The translations under genes and the position numbers were made by a program. From Centropus unirufus (Eukaryota; Chordata; Aves; Cuculiformes; Centropidae), in NCBI GenBank assembly GCA_013397695.1, contig VYZI01001052.1:1-64000 (forward strand): 64,000 bases of DNA. The letters run 5' to 3'. Positions 13,836 to 25,259 of this stretch are shown here, piece after piece. Below the pieces are notes generated by a model that worked only from the letters and a program-made list of their open reading frames with translations, ran no database searches and was not told where the DNA came from. Every line of letters starts with the position of its first letter. Position 1 is the stretch's first letter.

Positions 13836-14121
13836 TCATTTAGACCAAGTGCCGACGAAGGTTATTAATGCACTTGGGCTATTTTGTTTGGTTGGTTTTT
13901 TTTTAACTTCTGGGCGTCTGGTTAAATTTTGCAAGTAGTCGGTGGCATTTTCCTGGTCTCACTACATCATCGCATGACTTTCCTGCTTTTTGGGACTGAA
14001 GGCTGATGATGGAACCGATTTGTTTATATTATTAATGTTTCTTTAAAAAACAAAACAAAAAAAACTTCCTTCAGGTGCTTCTAAAAATTTCACGCGTGTT
14101 TCTCATTTTAAGGGTCTTATT

Positions 14122-17100
14122 CATTATTGATTCATAATACCTTAAGGTATGCATTTTGGTGTTTTGTTTTTTTTTTTTTTTTTAGGTTTTACCTTTTGCA
14201 GAAAAATAAAAACACCGAAGGGTCCTGCCTGGCGGGACCCGGAGGCTGCCGTTTTGGTTTTTTGGTCAGCTGACTTTTTCGACTTTGGGGACGTCCCTGG
14301 GGGGTAACATGCATATTGACATTGCCCTTTTTAAAGGAATATCTTTGGTGACTTGAAGAGCTCTGGTACAGCGCATTATACCAGCTTTATTTTTTTGAAT
14401 GAAATTACCGTTTTTCTGAGGGTCTGTCGGCACAAGTCCATGGGTACAGGAGATGCTGCAGTGTCTCCCTGGGGCACAACAGTGTAGGAAGGCCTCACAC
14501 TTTGCATGCACCCATGTACTGGTTTACTCTCTGTCTGACATAGAATTCAAGTTTACCAGAAATATGTTTATATGACGATATTTTTACTTTGTCTTTGAAG
14601 TATTTCCAGATAAATGTTATTCTAAACTTTTCATCTTTACCATCTCTTTCTTATTAGTTTTTCCTTGTTTAACTGTATCTGGGTGCACTACGCTGGTTTG
14701 TTGCAGCAGGTAATTGTCATTTTGTTTGAGCCTTCCCATCTTTAACCTGTTTCCTAATAGGTCCCCATTACTATGATGCTTCCTGTTTGTGAGAAGGTTT
14801 TGATTGGTAATTTCACAACACTTCCCCTTTGAGCTGCCACATTTTTTTCACTGTTTTCCTTATTTTCAACCATTTTTCTTGAAAGAATGTTCTCTTTAGT
14901 TTGGAGAGGATGTTTTGGGATTTTCTTCTTTCTCTCTCTGTAGCCTCTTAGTATGTTTACTAGCTAATTCAGCTCATGTTTGGATACCATTTTGGTAAGT
15001 CTATCTTCATGTTTGGAGAGCCACCTTTGTATTATTTATATCAGCTTTTATTAATATCACCTGATATGTTTCCACAGAAAGAGCAAAGACATTTTTCCTT
15101 GCATATCAACCTTGATGTTGCTGTTGGCACGGATGTAGCTATTCAGTTTGTTGGAATCACCATGTCTTTGTACACTATTTATCTGTTCACTAACTGTGTG
15201 AGAAAATAAATGTGTTACCTTTTCTTTCTCCCCTATTTGTGGTATATAACATGCAGAGACTACAGCAGAGATGTCAGTACAGCTTCTGCTTAACTATAAA
15301 CCATATTCTCTCCTTCCCATTAGTTCTCTCAGTATTTAATACCATACACCATTTTCCTGGCAGCGATTTAGTGTGGTTTTCCCTCTGTGTGTCTAGATTC
15401 AAAGGACCTCTTCTATTCTCTTCTGTAGTGCTATAAGAATTGTTTCTCCCTTGTCACCTGGCAGATTTGGTTTTAATCATGTGAAATTTTGCACGTATTT
15501 CCAATAATTTCGCTTTCATTTCACCTAATGACTTGAAATGGTGTGGGTGTTAGTATCTTGTACATTATCTACTTTGATTCCCTTTTTGTGGTTCAGTGGG
15601 AACAATGTTTTCTGCCTTGCAAGCTGCCCTATTTGTCTCCTGTGCCTGGTACTGATTAGCACTTTGTTGAAAATCTTAGTCTTCTAGCATCCATGTCTTC
15701 GTTCCTTTTAGTAGACTACATCTCTTTTGTAGCATTTATTGTGATGTTAATATTTTTTCTATTCAATTTAACTTGATTACTCTTGCATCATACTTCCTTG
15801 ATCCTCTCTAATGGACGTTCTTAAATAATCAACTTTTCATCCTTGTCCAGAACCCAACTGAATAGCTGAAACAGCTAAGTATGTAATTTATTGCTGAGCT
15901 TTGAAAGAGATAAAAAATGAAGATGGTCTGAAGATTTTATGACTGATTTTAGCTAGAATCACTGTAGATATGATAGCAACATACAAGCACATACAAGAGA
16001 TTGCTGCATTATAGTGTGTTGGAGTTATTTCAAGAAATGGTATTATTGAAGATCTGAGACAGTCCTGAAAATAGAAAAAATTAACCCAAAGGAGGATCAC
16101 ACATCATGTTTACAGGAGAGCTCAAACCTTTCATTATTTTGGAAAAGAAGAAAAGAGTTCTGAGCAATCTGTAGCTTTTTATTTTTACAATTCAACTTTT
16201 TCCATTAATGAAGACAATATGGGGAGGGTGAACAATTGTTTTCCTCTTCCTGATATGTCAGCAATAGGTGGAAGAGACTTGAGCTGTCTTCCATGTTGGG
16301 GAAAGGCAGCCAGGGGACACTGGAGTGAAGGTGCAGGCTGGACAGGTCAGGAAGGAGTGAGGAAACTGCTCCATTCCATTCTAGGTATGCCATAGCAGAT
16401 CTAGTGCTTCACTTCCCTTCTACATCAGCTTTCAATCTCTCATTCTGGCATTTCTGCTAATGCTCCCGACCTTCCCAGGAGGCTGTTGAATAATGGGATT
16501 TTCAAAATTTTTTTTCTCTTCAGTGATCTGCTTTGTTTTGGGATTTTGTGGAAATGTGACTAGTTGTTATATGAAGGACCTGCTGATCTCAGTAGTGTGT
16601 GAGCTGTACACAAACAAAAAAAACAGGAACAGCCACACATAAAATGGAAATAATAAATTTATTTCCATTATCTCACAACCTGGGGCAACTCTGAAAACAG
16701 CACCTGGGCAAGGGATCTAAACAGCTCCTTTGCCTCTATTTATCAGGGGAAAGCTGATGTTCTTACAGCACAGCTAGAATCTCAAGCACATTGTATCAGC
16801 CCTGAGTTTCACAGGCCTGAGTTATTTATCTAAACACTTTTCAAGCACACAAGACTAAAAAACAATTAGTATGACATGTGTTTTGCTTACCCCTCCAGAT
16901 GCAAGTCAATCCTCCTTACCAATCTTCTGTTACACTCCCATAACTGATTTGCCACCACACATAACTTTAGTTCATTAGGAGAGTTAATATCAGCTTGGAA
17001 AGTCTCTGTGGTATGTTTTTTAAACCAGCCAAAAGTACTGCTGTGACAGAAATGTAACCTAGAGATCTGTGCTTCCTTCACCTCCCAAAGTAGAAGCTTG

Positions 17101-17737
17101 TGATAAATGTTCTGTTCACATAGGTGAGAAATTTGTGAAGGAAATGAAAGAAACAGCATCACGCTTTCACGGAAATGTACATGTTCTCAGAGGATAATCA
17201 CAGGAAATGTAGAAGTCCAGGTAGACACACAGATGTATTTTTGTGTAGACCGACACTAAACATAATGAAAATATTATGGAACTTGACTAATTCCATGAAA
17301 AAAAATAGATTCCCTTTTGTAGGCTGCATCACAACTCTGTTAACTGAAGCACAAGAAAAATTAAGGCTCTGTGCATCCTACCTATATGGATACTCTAAGC
17401 TGTCAATCTTTGCCCAGGTCATCTGCAACAAAACAGTAGAGCCATCAGTATGACTGGTGTTTATCTTCTCAGTGCAAAGGAGAACCCCACATTTTGCACC
17501 TGACAGCTCAATATGCCCCTAAATTACTGTCTGAGTTTTCATCAGCTTAGTCCTAGTTTTCATTCTCATTCACCTAGACTAACCTGATGGACTTGGTACC
17601 TGGTATGAGTGGTCCCCCTTGGGTCTGTCTGCCCTAGGATACGGCAGGGTTTCTTCTCAGGTTGTTCTGTACAATATTGTTCTTTTACACCTTCATTGTG
17701 TTGCAAGTGCATGCATCTCATATAACATGGCTCTGTT
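14122..17737. other. Intergenic, no gene recognised
   Basis: AT-rich sequence outside the palindrome, with short open frames only and none resembling a known family. A T-run lies near 14167-14183. I see no histone stem-loop or promoter signature. Confidence 0.55.
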
Positions 17738-18150
17738 AGACTGAGTCCAGAGATGGGCCACAAAGATGATCTGGAGAAACTCCCATACAAGGACAGGCTG
17801 AGAGATTGGCTTGTTTAGCCTAGGGAACAGAAGGCTCCAGGTACAACTTAGAGCAGCCTTCCAGTACTTAAAGGGAGCCTACAGGAGAGCTGGGGAGGGG
17901 CTCTTTATCAGGGAGGGCAGAGATAGCACAAGGGGGAATGGTTTTAAGATGAAAGAGGGGAGATTTATAGATTTAATAGATCTATAAATTTTTAGATCAA
18001 AAAAAATAATAATTTTTACTGTGAGGGTGTTGAGGCACTGAGCCAAGTTGCTCAGAGAAGCTGTGGAAATTCCATCCCTGCTATGGGCAGGGACGTTGGA
18101 GCTGTATAAACTTTAAGGTCACTTCCAAACCAAACCAATCTATGATTTTC
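17738..18150 (+). mobile_element. CR1 LINE 3' fragment
   Basis: Typical avian CR1 3' sequence: GGGCCACAAAGATGATCTG (near 17754), then GGAGAAACTCCCATACAAGG-like text, TTGTTTAGCCTAGGGAACAG, a truncated 3' untranslated part, and an end with TTCCAAACCAAACC...TCTATGAT near 18124-18145. It is 5' truncated with no intact ORF. There is a small internal A/T insertion around 17965-18015. Confidence 0.85.
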
Positions 18151-19190
18151 TGTTGAAATCTGTCTTCCCTCTCCCCATTCTCACCCTCAAAATAAAAGTG
18201 TTAGTGCCCCTCTAATGCAGGTGCAAGGTCCTTCAGGAGTTAGCAATTTGTACAGACACAGTAAGTGCCCAGGACTAGCAACTGATGGGAACTCCACTGC
18301 TTACAGACACATGTGGATTTGGACTACCAGATCATAGCAGACATTGGCAAATTAAACCTTTATTTTGATTACCTTCATTGTTTGTCTGACCTGCAACAGT
18401 GCTCTTGCCATGACCTTTATGACATAAACATCTTGGCCTCTCCAAACTTCAAGCATTTTAGATGTCACTAAGTGAAAATGAACTTCACCCTTCTCATTCA
18501 TTTTCTCTTGAGCATAGTTTTCAGTGAGTGAACTCTCTTATCTTCTTTCATGTCTGTGAGGTCAGAGGCTAACTACCAAGTTCAGTGAGGTCCAATTAAA
18601 TTATAAAGTTAAGTTACTAACTGATAGGTTACTGAGGTCAGAGGAGCTGCTAAAGTATTGTACATGGTTTCCTTGGACTCCTTCCAACAAAAAAGAGATG
18701 AAGGTGAGGACAGAGATGCTTTTCTCCTCCCCAAATGCAAGAGCAATGTTGTTAACATGCTGAGCGAAGAGACCTGAAATAACTGCATTCTTAAAGACGT
18801 GATATATAGAAACACCAGGTGGAGATTAAAAAAGTTTATCCACATCATCCTAGTTAGTATGATAGGGCTGTTTCTGTACTGTTCAGTCATGCAGGAAATT
18901 GTCTAGGACAAAACCAGCGGGGGGGAGGAGGAATGCTCTAATGATCTCAGACTCCTTACAGAAGTCGATCATCAAGTGGAATGGTCCATTTGTCCCTTAG
19001 CTGTGAAGCCCGCATGATCAAAAGAACATTTTCCAAAAGAGCAAACTGGAACCTCGACTGCCCCTTGTTTTTCTTTTACCCTGGGCAACAGCCATAGTGT
19101 AAATAAAGCACAGTTAAAATAAAACCAACCGTCTCAGAAAGAAACAATGGTAGTATTCAAAACGCAGGCTGGTTTTAACAGCAGCAAGGG
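18151..19190. other. Intergenic, no gene recognised
   Basis: Mixed-composition spacer with no motif that I recognise on either strand. Confidence 0.5.
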
Positions 19191-19194
19191 CGGG

Positions 19195-19510
19195 TGCTCA
19201 CCGCGGGGTCGTGAGGCAGATTCGCCTTCCTCGCCCGTGGATTAACGAAACGCAAACGACTCGGGAGGACTGGGTAGCAGAGAAGGTAACCGACGGCGGG
19301 CGGCAAGAGCAGAAGGAGGAAGAAGAGGTGGAGAAGGGAGGGAGTAAAGCTCCCTCCTGGGCAGGATTGGTCAGAAATTGGTGCAGCGGGAGGCCAGCTG
19401 CAGCGGGTGGGCAGTGCCTGGGACGGCCCCGGGGCTCCTCTCTCCGCCGTGCTCCGGGAGCCGAGGCCGAGCCACAGCTCTTTAGGGCACTGGGGAAAAA
19501 GGCTTCAAAC
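19195..19510. promoter_or_regulatory. Orphan CpG-rich patch with H4-type distal element
   Basis: A GC/CpG-rich island in an otherwise AT-rich spacer. At 19364-19386 it has GGATTGGTCAGAAATTGG followed by TGCAG, close to the GGATTGGTCGGATTTTGC element found upstream of H4 genes at 37.3 and 40.05 kb. No H4 coding sequence follows on either strand. It could be a remnant promoter, a free-standing enhancer or an unrelated CpG island. Confidence 0.45.
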
Positions 19511-20496
19511 CCTTTATCAGCTGTGCCACTGTAATATTGCAGAGATTCTTTGAAGACGGCCAAGGAATTATCTGTGCTTTATCGCAATCTGCTATTTTAT
19601 TATTACACACACTCAGAGCTTTTATTGCTACCGACAAAGGCAGGTTTCTTCTGCTTGTCTAATGTTAAAATGCAATTGGTTTTCAGATTTCAATGCTGTA
19701 ATTCAAATTTCCTGAATGTTAGCACCACTGCTTCTGAAATTGTGTCAATGGGGAGATGTTTCTTCAACACTTACTAACATCTAAATTGATCCTATACTGT
19801 GTATCTGAGAAAAATAAACAATATCTATAGCTTTTAAAAACTTCATTTGGTGTCTAAGCAAGACTCTTTTCAAGGGAATATGAAAAATAAAGTGCTGGTG
19901 TTTGTATTCAAAAGGTTTCTCTACATTTTGCCAGATTTGTAAGGTATTTTCATTTGTTTGTATTTTAGTTTGCCATGTGGTTGCAGAAAGGTTGAATCTC
20001 TGCCCCAAAAGGTTTGTGAATAGTTTTTGAATAGACATGTAAATGTTTAGCCTTTGTATAGGTTAAGTAAATACGTTTTATGAAGAAAAGGAATGTTTCT
20101 GTAACTGAGCTTGGGTTTTGTTGTTAGATTTTTTGGTTTTGGTTTTTTTATAATTACCTTGCACATTATCTTCTGTTGCTATATGGAAAAACAGAAGTAT
20201 GATTGAATAGCATTCTCTGTGCTAGTCTATCTGAGAAATTGTAGAACCTATGCCATAGCCAGTGCTTTAAAGCACAAGTGTGGACTTGAAGTTCAGAAGT
20301 ACTGTAGGTCATCAATGACACTACAATGTTTTTCATGAACTCCAGTATCTGCGATGCACTCCTCTTAAATCTAAAGCCTACCTCCATCGTGTATAACACT
20401 GTTTGACAATTTAGGCTGTCTGAATAGTTGAGAAGACATTTGGGAAAGGATCCGGATTAATTAGAAATTCTTCATCTGAAATAAAATACTTCCGAC
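19511..20496. other. Intergenic, no gene recognised
   Basis: AT-rich spacer; no coding or repeat signature that I can support. Confidence 0.5.
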
Positions 20497-20630
20497 GGAG
20501 ATAACTCCCTCTTGTTGCCCAGGCCTGATAAAGGATGCTTGCTTTCTAAAACTCCAAAACAAATTTTTAAGGGTTTATCTACTAGCACTTTCGGTATCAC
20601 CCGAAAGCTGTAAACTGCAAAAACAAACAA
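20497..20630 (+). repeat. ERV LTR fragment, plus orientation
   Basis: GGAGATAACTCCCTCTTG onward through CCTGATAAAGGATGCTTGCT and TCTAAAACTCCAAAAC matches 23409-23545 almost base for base and matches the LTRs of the provirus at 29.9-34.4 kb in reverse complement. The left part of the LTR is missing. Confidence 0.75.
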
Positions 20631-20639
20631 AAAAACAAA

Positions 20640-22320
20640 CAGCACTTCCGGTGTTAAAGAAAACTTTTGAAAGTCTCATTTACTATGTATATAGGTGTTA
20701 CATTTCCTGTCTCCTATATTATTGCATATGGAAATTCTATTTAACTGTGGCATGCAGACAGGAGATGTCTTCAATTGTAATAGGCAAATTTTAGCGAGTA
20801 ATTGTAAGGAAATGTTCTATCCGTATTTCCATATTTTAGCTAAAAAAAAAGTAGGCTCTGGTAAACAGAACTCATCAGTTTACCTGTACTAATAAAACCA
20901 TGGTTAAAAACATAATGAAAATATCATTGGTGAAATAGGAAAAGAACATTAGTAATAACCTGCTCTGAAAGGTGAGTTCTTTATATGCATATTTTCAAGG
21001 GGGAAAAATAGCTAGAAAAGCAGAGAACAAAATAGTAGATTTCGTTATTTACTGTTACTGAATGTAACAAGTTTCTAGTGATGAAGAGAATGAAAAAAAA
21101 AACCAAAACCCCCAACCACTAGGTTTCAGTCTGTCCATATAATTTGAAAAAAAAAAAATTACAATAATTATATTTTTAGTGATTTTTTCAAACATCAGAG
21201 GGGTGGGGAAAGAATGCTCCTTCCCCGATTTCTAAGAGGAGCAGAACAGACCCAGTTCTTTGTCAGGCACTTCAGTGAGAACATTGGTCCTGAAAACGAG
21301 AGAAATTCTCCTGCCTCAAAGCACTTTAACGAAAAAAAATGAAACCGGGGAGGCCCCTGTTTCAAGATATGGGATTTTCAAATGGCCCAATCAGGAACTT
21401 CTGCAAATCAGTCCTCTGCTTCAGACCCACGCAATCGCTTCCCTCCATGCTAAAGATCCACCAAATAGGAGGTTAATCTGGTCAATGTACTAAAATAAAC
21501 ACCTGATATTATTGAACAAAAAAGAATCCTGGAATGTTCTAAGATTGGCTATAAATAAAGTCAATCTCGAACAGTAGACGATCAGCATCTACTGCTATTT
21601 GTTTTAACAAGACAGGGTGGATAAAAAAGACAAAAATTAAATTCCCTTGCCAGTAAAAAAAACCAAATAAACCACAAAGCAAAACAAAACCCAGCAAAAA
21701 CAACAAACTATACCCGAGGTGCTGTTTAAAGCCAGTCCCAAGGTGCTAATTTGGTTTCCAAGCAACACCTCAGGCCGGCAGCCCTCTGTTAACCTCCTCT
21801 ACTTGAAAACCTTTTTCGATCAACACCTTGGCACAATGACTCACTCCTCTGCCTCCTGAGATGACACCTCAAAAAGCAGCAGTTTTTCTCGAATTGCTCG
21901 AAGGGCGTTTTTAAATAACAAACACCCCCCCACCCCACACGAATACCCCCCCCCTCAGGCAGCCGCCTTCAAGGCTCTCAGCTCCAGGCAACGCATGCCA
22001 GGCTCCCCGTTGGGCGGTTTTGTTTTCCTCCCCATAAAACTACTGACTGGAAAAGAAAATCCTGTTTTACATATATGTGCCGAACAACGAAAGGAATGCA
22101 GTGTCCTTTATGGTGGAAGAGAAGAAAAAAAAAAAAAAAAAGAAAAAAAAAAAAAGACCTGTTCTGAGAAAATGCAGTGGGGGCCTCCGAGCGGCAGACT
22201 TCCTGAGGAACTAGTGACAGAAAAGCTTCTCCCTATTAATACCGCCACCCCACCCCTATTTTTTTTATCTGTGTCCCTCTGACAAACAATTCACGGCCTT
22301 TCCTTTTTTGAAAGCTGTTT
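20640..22320. other. Intergenic with simple-sequence tracts
   Basis: AT-rich, with A-runs near 21092 and 21150, C-runs near 21925 and 21948 and a long A-rich tract at about 22127-22156. No gene recognised before the H1 relic. Confidence 0.5.
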
Positions 22321-22326
22321 CTCCCC

Positions 22327-22661
22327 GTGTCCAAGCCTCTGCTTGCTGCCCTAGCCCCCACTGCCAAGAAGCCGAACACAGCATTGGGCATCTCTAAAGC
22401 CTGCGGAACCCAGCATCAGCGGGCTGCTCACCAGGGCCACATATGACTCAGAGGTGCACAAAAACTCAAGAATCCCGAAAATTAGCAGCGAAGCCCTAAG
22501 GAGCCTCCAAGGCAAAGAGCTCCAATGGGGAGGCTAAGCTGCCAGGCCCAAAAAGGCAGCACCAAAAAGCACAGCAGAGTCGAAGAAGGCAATGCCCAAG
22601 GGCTGACTGTAAGAGGAAAGGAAACTCGTATACAAGTCCAACAGCACTTTTTTTTTGAGCC
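22327..22661 (+). pseudogene. Decayed linker histone H1 pseudogene
   Basis: A frame beginning with GTG in place of ATG reads TAKKP then an H1-like N-terminal stretch up to a TGA. After an apparent deletion of the middle of the globular domain, YDSEVHKNSRI (about 22443-22475) aligns with YDVEKNNSRI of the intact H1 genes. It continues SLQGKE where they have SLVGKG, meets a TAG/TAA-type stop, and then gives RPKKAAPKSTAESKKA, an H1-tail-like K/A/P stretch ending in TGA at 22604-22606. About 40 bp later a damaged stem-loop (GCACTTTTTTTTTGAGCC, 22644-22661) is followed by ACCCAAGCTGTC, the usual flank. The order start, globular domain, tail, stem-loop fits a dead H1. Stops, the deletion and loss of the left stem rule out function. 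Confidence 0.68.
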
Positions 22662-22689
22662 ACCCAAGCTGTCAGAATGAAAAATAAAG

Positions 22690-23230
22690 AAATGAAATAT
22701 CATTTTAAGACCCAGTTAATGGAAACATCATTTTAAGTCCCATGATGATCCCTTTCCACACATGTATGTATGACTTTATATTGTGTTTCTGTAGGAACTC
22801 ACAGTCTATGTTAAAGTAAATTTTACCTTTATTTAAGCTCATGATACTCCATTACCACTTGCACAATTATTATCACTTAATGATAAGAACTAATGCTGTC
22901 CTTTGAGAACAGTTCAGGGTTAGAGCACGGCCCCCCCAGTGAAACACTTATAATTCTGTCACTAGTGCCTGTGATACAAGAAATAGTTACAATTACAAAG
23001 GAAAAAGATTTTTTTTTATTTAAGCTAATCTGGAGTTAAATTTCATCTAAGTATTTGTATTTTGTTCAAAAGCTAGGCAGAATGGCACTCTAATAGCATG
23101 TTTTTTTTTAGACAGAGCTTTTCCAGACACCGTTCATTCTTTGACGATGCTAACCTCCTGTGTGAAGTATGGTCTGTTCTGAACAAAACCTCCTCTTCTA
23201 TAAACACCTGCCTTTCTCTATCTCAAATGC
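22690..23230. other. Intergenic, no gene recognised
   Basis: AT-rich; a C-run near 22930. Nothing recognisable. Confidence 0.5.
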
Positions 23231-23545
23231 AAGGTCAGCCAGAGATCTGGAACCAGCTCCAAATTTGCAAGTTTTGACTGTCTTGAAGTGCATTACATTG
23301 AGTCCTTGGAAAGTGATAGAATATGCATAAGGTTTCTGGGAAAATTTAACTATATGCGTGTGAGCAGGAAATATATTCTGTCCCCAGCACTTGTCTCGTT
23401 GCACATGACTAATGGAGATAACTCCCTCTTGTTGCCCAGGCCTGATAAAGGATGCTTGCTTCCTAAAACTCCAAAACGAATTTTTAAGGGTTTATCTACT
23501 AGCACTTTCAGTATTACCTGAAAGCTGTAAACTACAAAAACAAAC
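23231..23545 (+). repeat. ERV LTR fragment (solo), plus orientation
   Basis: AGGTCAGCCAGAGATCTGGA through CAGCTCCAAAT, AGAATATGCATAAGGTTTCT, then the block shared with 20497-20630. The same order of blocks appears in the LTRs at 29937-30387 and 33480-34356 (reverse complement). No internal retroviral sequence adjoins it. Confidence 0.78.
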
Positions 23546-24015
23546 AAAATAACTTCAAGAGGCAAAAAAAGAAAGAAGCCACTATGCATTTACCCCGGAA
23601 GTCAGAGGCAACAGCGCCCACATCGGGAGCAAAGAATCCTGTCGTGTTTGAAAATCCCGCGCTCCCCCCGGATTGGCCGGCAGCGTCCCCGCCTCTCACC
23701 TCTGGTGGGCACGAAATCTTTGCCCACTCCCACCGAAGTCCGGAAAACTGTTTCCCCACACGGAAACAGTGGGAGGTAGCAAACCCACCTTTGCCTTGTT
23801 CTTATCTCCTCCCCTTACACCATGCTGTGGTGACTGAGAATTTAAGAAAAATAAAGGGACTTACACATCACCCAAAGGAGAAAGATGTTAAGTGAAGGGA
23901 AACCCATACTTGATACTGTCCCATCACATCTTTAAGTCGTCAATTATAATTATACGAAAAAAAAAAAAGTATTTGTAGGCTCAAGAGTTTCCGCTCTTTC
24001 TGAGAGGATGTGGGT

Positions 24016-24031
24016 GGCTCTGAAAAGAGCC
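24016..24031 (-). terminator. Histone mRNA 3' stem-loop (H2A)
   Basis: The minus strand reads GGCTCTTTTCAGAGCC, loop UUUC, then ACCCACAT. A purine-rich element (TCAGAAAGAGCGGA, minus strand) follows at about 23990-24003. Confidence 0.95.
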
Positions 24032-24051
24032 TTAAGGTGGTCCATAGAAGT

Positions 24052-24441
24052 TTACTTGGCTTTGGCCTTGTGGCTGTCGGTCTTCTTGGGCAGCAGCACG
24101 GCCTGGATATTGGGCAGCACACCGCCCTGCGCGATCGTCACCTTGCCCAGCAGCTTGTTGAGCTCCTCGTCGTTGCGGATGGCGAGCTGCAGGTGGCGCG
24201 GGATGATGCGCGTCTTCTTGTTGTCGCGGGCCGCGTTGCCCGCCAGCTCCAGGATCTCGGCCGTCAGGTACTCCAGCACGGCCGCCAGGTACACCGGGGC
24301 GCCGGCGCCCACCCGCTCCGCGTAGTTGCCCTTGCGCAGCAGCCGGTGCACGCGGCCCACGGGGAACTGCAGCCCGGCCCGCGACGAGCGCGACTTGGCC
24401 TTGGCCCGCGCCTTCCCGCCCTGCTTCCCGCGGCCAGACAT
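24052..24441 (-). CDS. H2A: Histone H2A
   Basis: A complete 129-residue canonical H2A, MSGRGKQGGKARAKAKSRSS to [11 protein letters not shown], with L51, the acidic patch (E56, E61, E64, D90, E91, E92) and K118/K119. It carries no SQ(E/D) motif, so it is not H2A.X, and it lacks the H2A.Z features. It is divergently paired with H2B at 24797-25177 over a 355-bp shared promoter, the usual vertebrate H2A-H2B arrangement. The gene is GC-biased throughout, unlike the 44.9-kb copy. Confidence 0.98.
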   Translation of the reverse strand: MSGRGKQGGKARAKAKSRSSRAGLQFPVGRVHRLLRKGNYAERVGAGAPVYLAAVLEYLTAEILELAGNAARDNKKTRIIPRHLQLAIRNDEELNKLLGKVTIAQGGVLPNIQAVLLPKKTDSHKAKAK

Positions 24442-24796
24442 GACTCCGAAGCTTCCAAACAGAAAAAAAACTTGAAAAACAAAAAAGAGGTAGAAAACCA
24501 GAAACTAAGAAGCAATAAAGCGAGAGCTACCGACCCTGCCTTATATCCCTTCCTTCTGGGCTTCGGCGGGACTTCTGATTGGCGGAGGCTGCGACTATGA
24601 GGTTGACCAATGGGAGACAGATGAAATCGCGACCAATCGGAGTTGCCAGAGGGTTTGACATCATAGACCCGGACTGACCAATAGAAAAGGAAAAACTCGA
24701 GTCATCTCATTTGCATACCGTTCCTATAAATAGAGGGCGACGCCTCTTTTGTGTTTACGTCGTTCCTGCTGCAGCAGATAGCGACGACCTTGTAAA
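24442..24796. promoter_or_regulatory. Bidirectional H2A/H2B promoter
   Basis: CCAAT boxes or complements lie at 24578-24582, 24607-24611, 24633-24637 and 24678-24682. On the H2B side are the octamer ATTTGCAT (24709-24716) and TATAAATA (24725-24732). On the H2A side a TATA-like GGATATAAG lies on the minus strand at about 24540-24548. The arrangement suits coordinated S-phase expression of dimer partners. Confidence 0.9.
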
Positions 24797-25177
24797 ATGC
24801 CGGAACCAGCGAAATCCGCTCCTGCTCCAAAGAAGGGCTCTAAGAAAGCGGTGACTAAGACCCAGAAAAAGGGTGACAAGAAACGTAGAAAGACTAGGAA
24901 GGAGAGCTACTCGATCTACGTGTACAAGGTGCTGAAGCAGGTGCACCCCGACACGGGCATCTCGTCCAAGGCCATGGGCATCATGAACTCGTTCGTCAAC
25001 GACATCTTCGAGCGCATCGCCGGCGAGGCGTCGCGCCTGGCGCACTACAACAAGCGCTCGACCATCACGTCTCGGGAGATCCAGACGGCCGTGCGGCTGC
25101 TGCTGCCCGGCGAGCTGGCCAAGCACGCAGTCTCCGAGGGTACCAAGGCTGTCACCAAGTACACCAGCTCCAAGTAG
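24797..25177 (+). CDS. H2B: Histone H2B (HBR variant RKT)
   Basis: A complete 126-residue H2B starting MPEPAKSAPAPKKGSKK and ending TKYTSSK. The basic HBR segment reads KKRRKTRKES, so residues 30-32 are R-K-T instead of K-K-S, replacing serine 32 with threonine. The rest of the protein is identical to the 4.0- and 45.6-kb copies. The 5' end uses different synonymous codons (GCCGGAACCAGCGAAATCC), while the fold region is nearly identical at the DNA level to the other copies. It is divergent from H2A at 24052-24441. Confidence 0.98.
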   Translation: MPEPAKSAPAPKKGSKKAVTKTQKKGDKKRRKTRKESYSIYVYKVLKQVHPDTGISSKAMGIMNSFVNDIFERIAGEASRLAHYNKRSTITSREIQTAVRLLLPGELAKHAVSEGTKAVTKYTSSK

Positions 25178-25210
25178 AGCGCCTCGGATCCTCAGTTTTA
25201 ATTGCCAAAC

Positions 25211-25226
25211 GGCTCTTTTAAGAGCC
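25211..25226 (+). terminator. Histone mRNA 3' stem-loop (H2B)
   Basis: GGCTCTTTTAAGAGCC followed by ACCCACA; loop UUUA. Downstream element GTAAAAGAGTCG at about 25240-25251. The 3' UTR start (GAGCGCCTCGGATCC) is shared with the 45.6-kb H2B. Confidence 0.95.
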
Positions 25227-25259
25227 ACCCACATATTCAGTAAAAGAGTCGTTCACACT

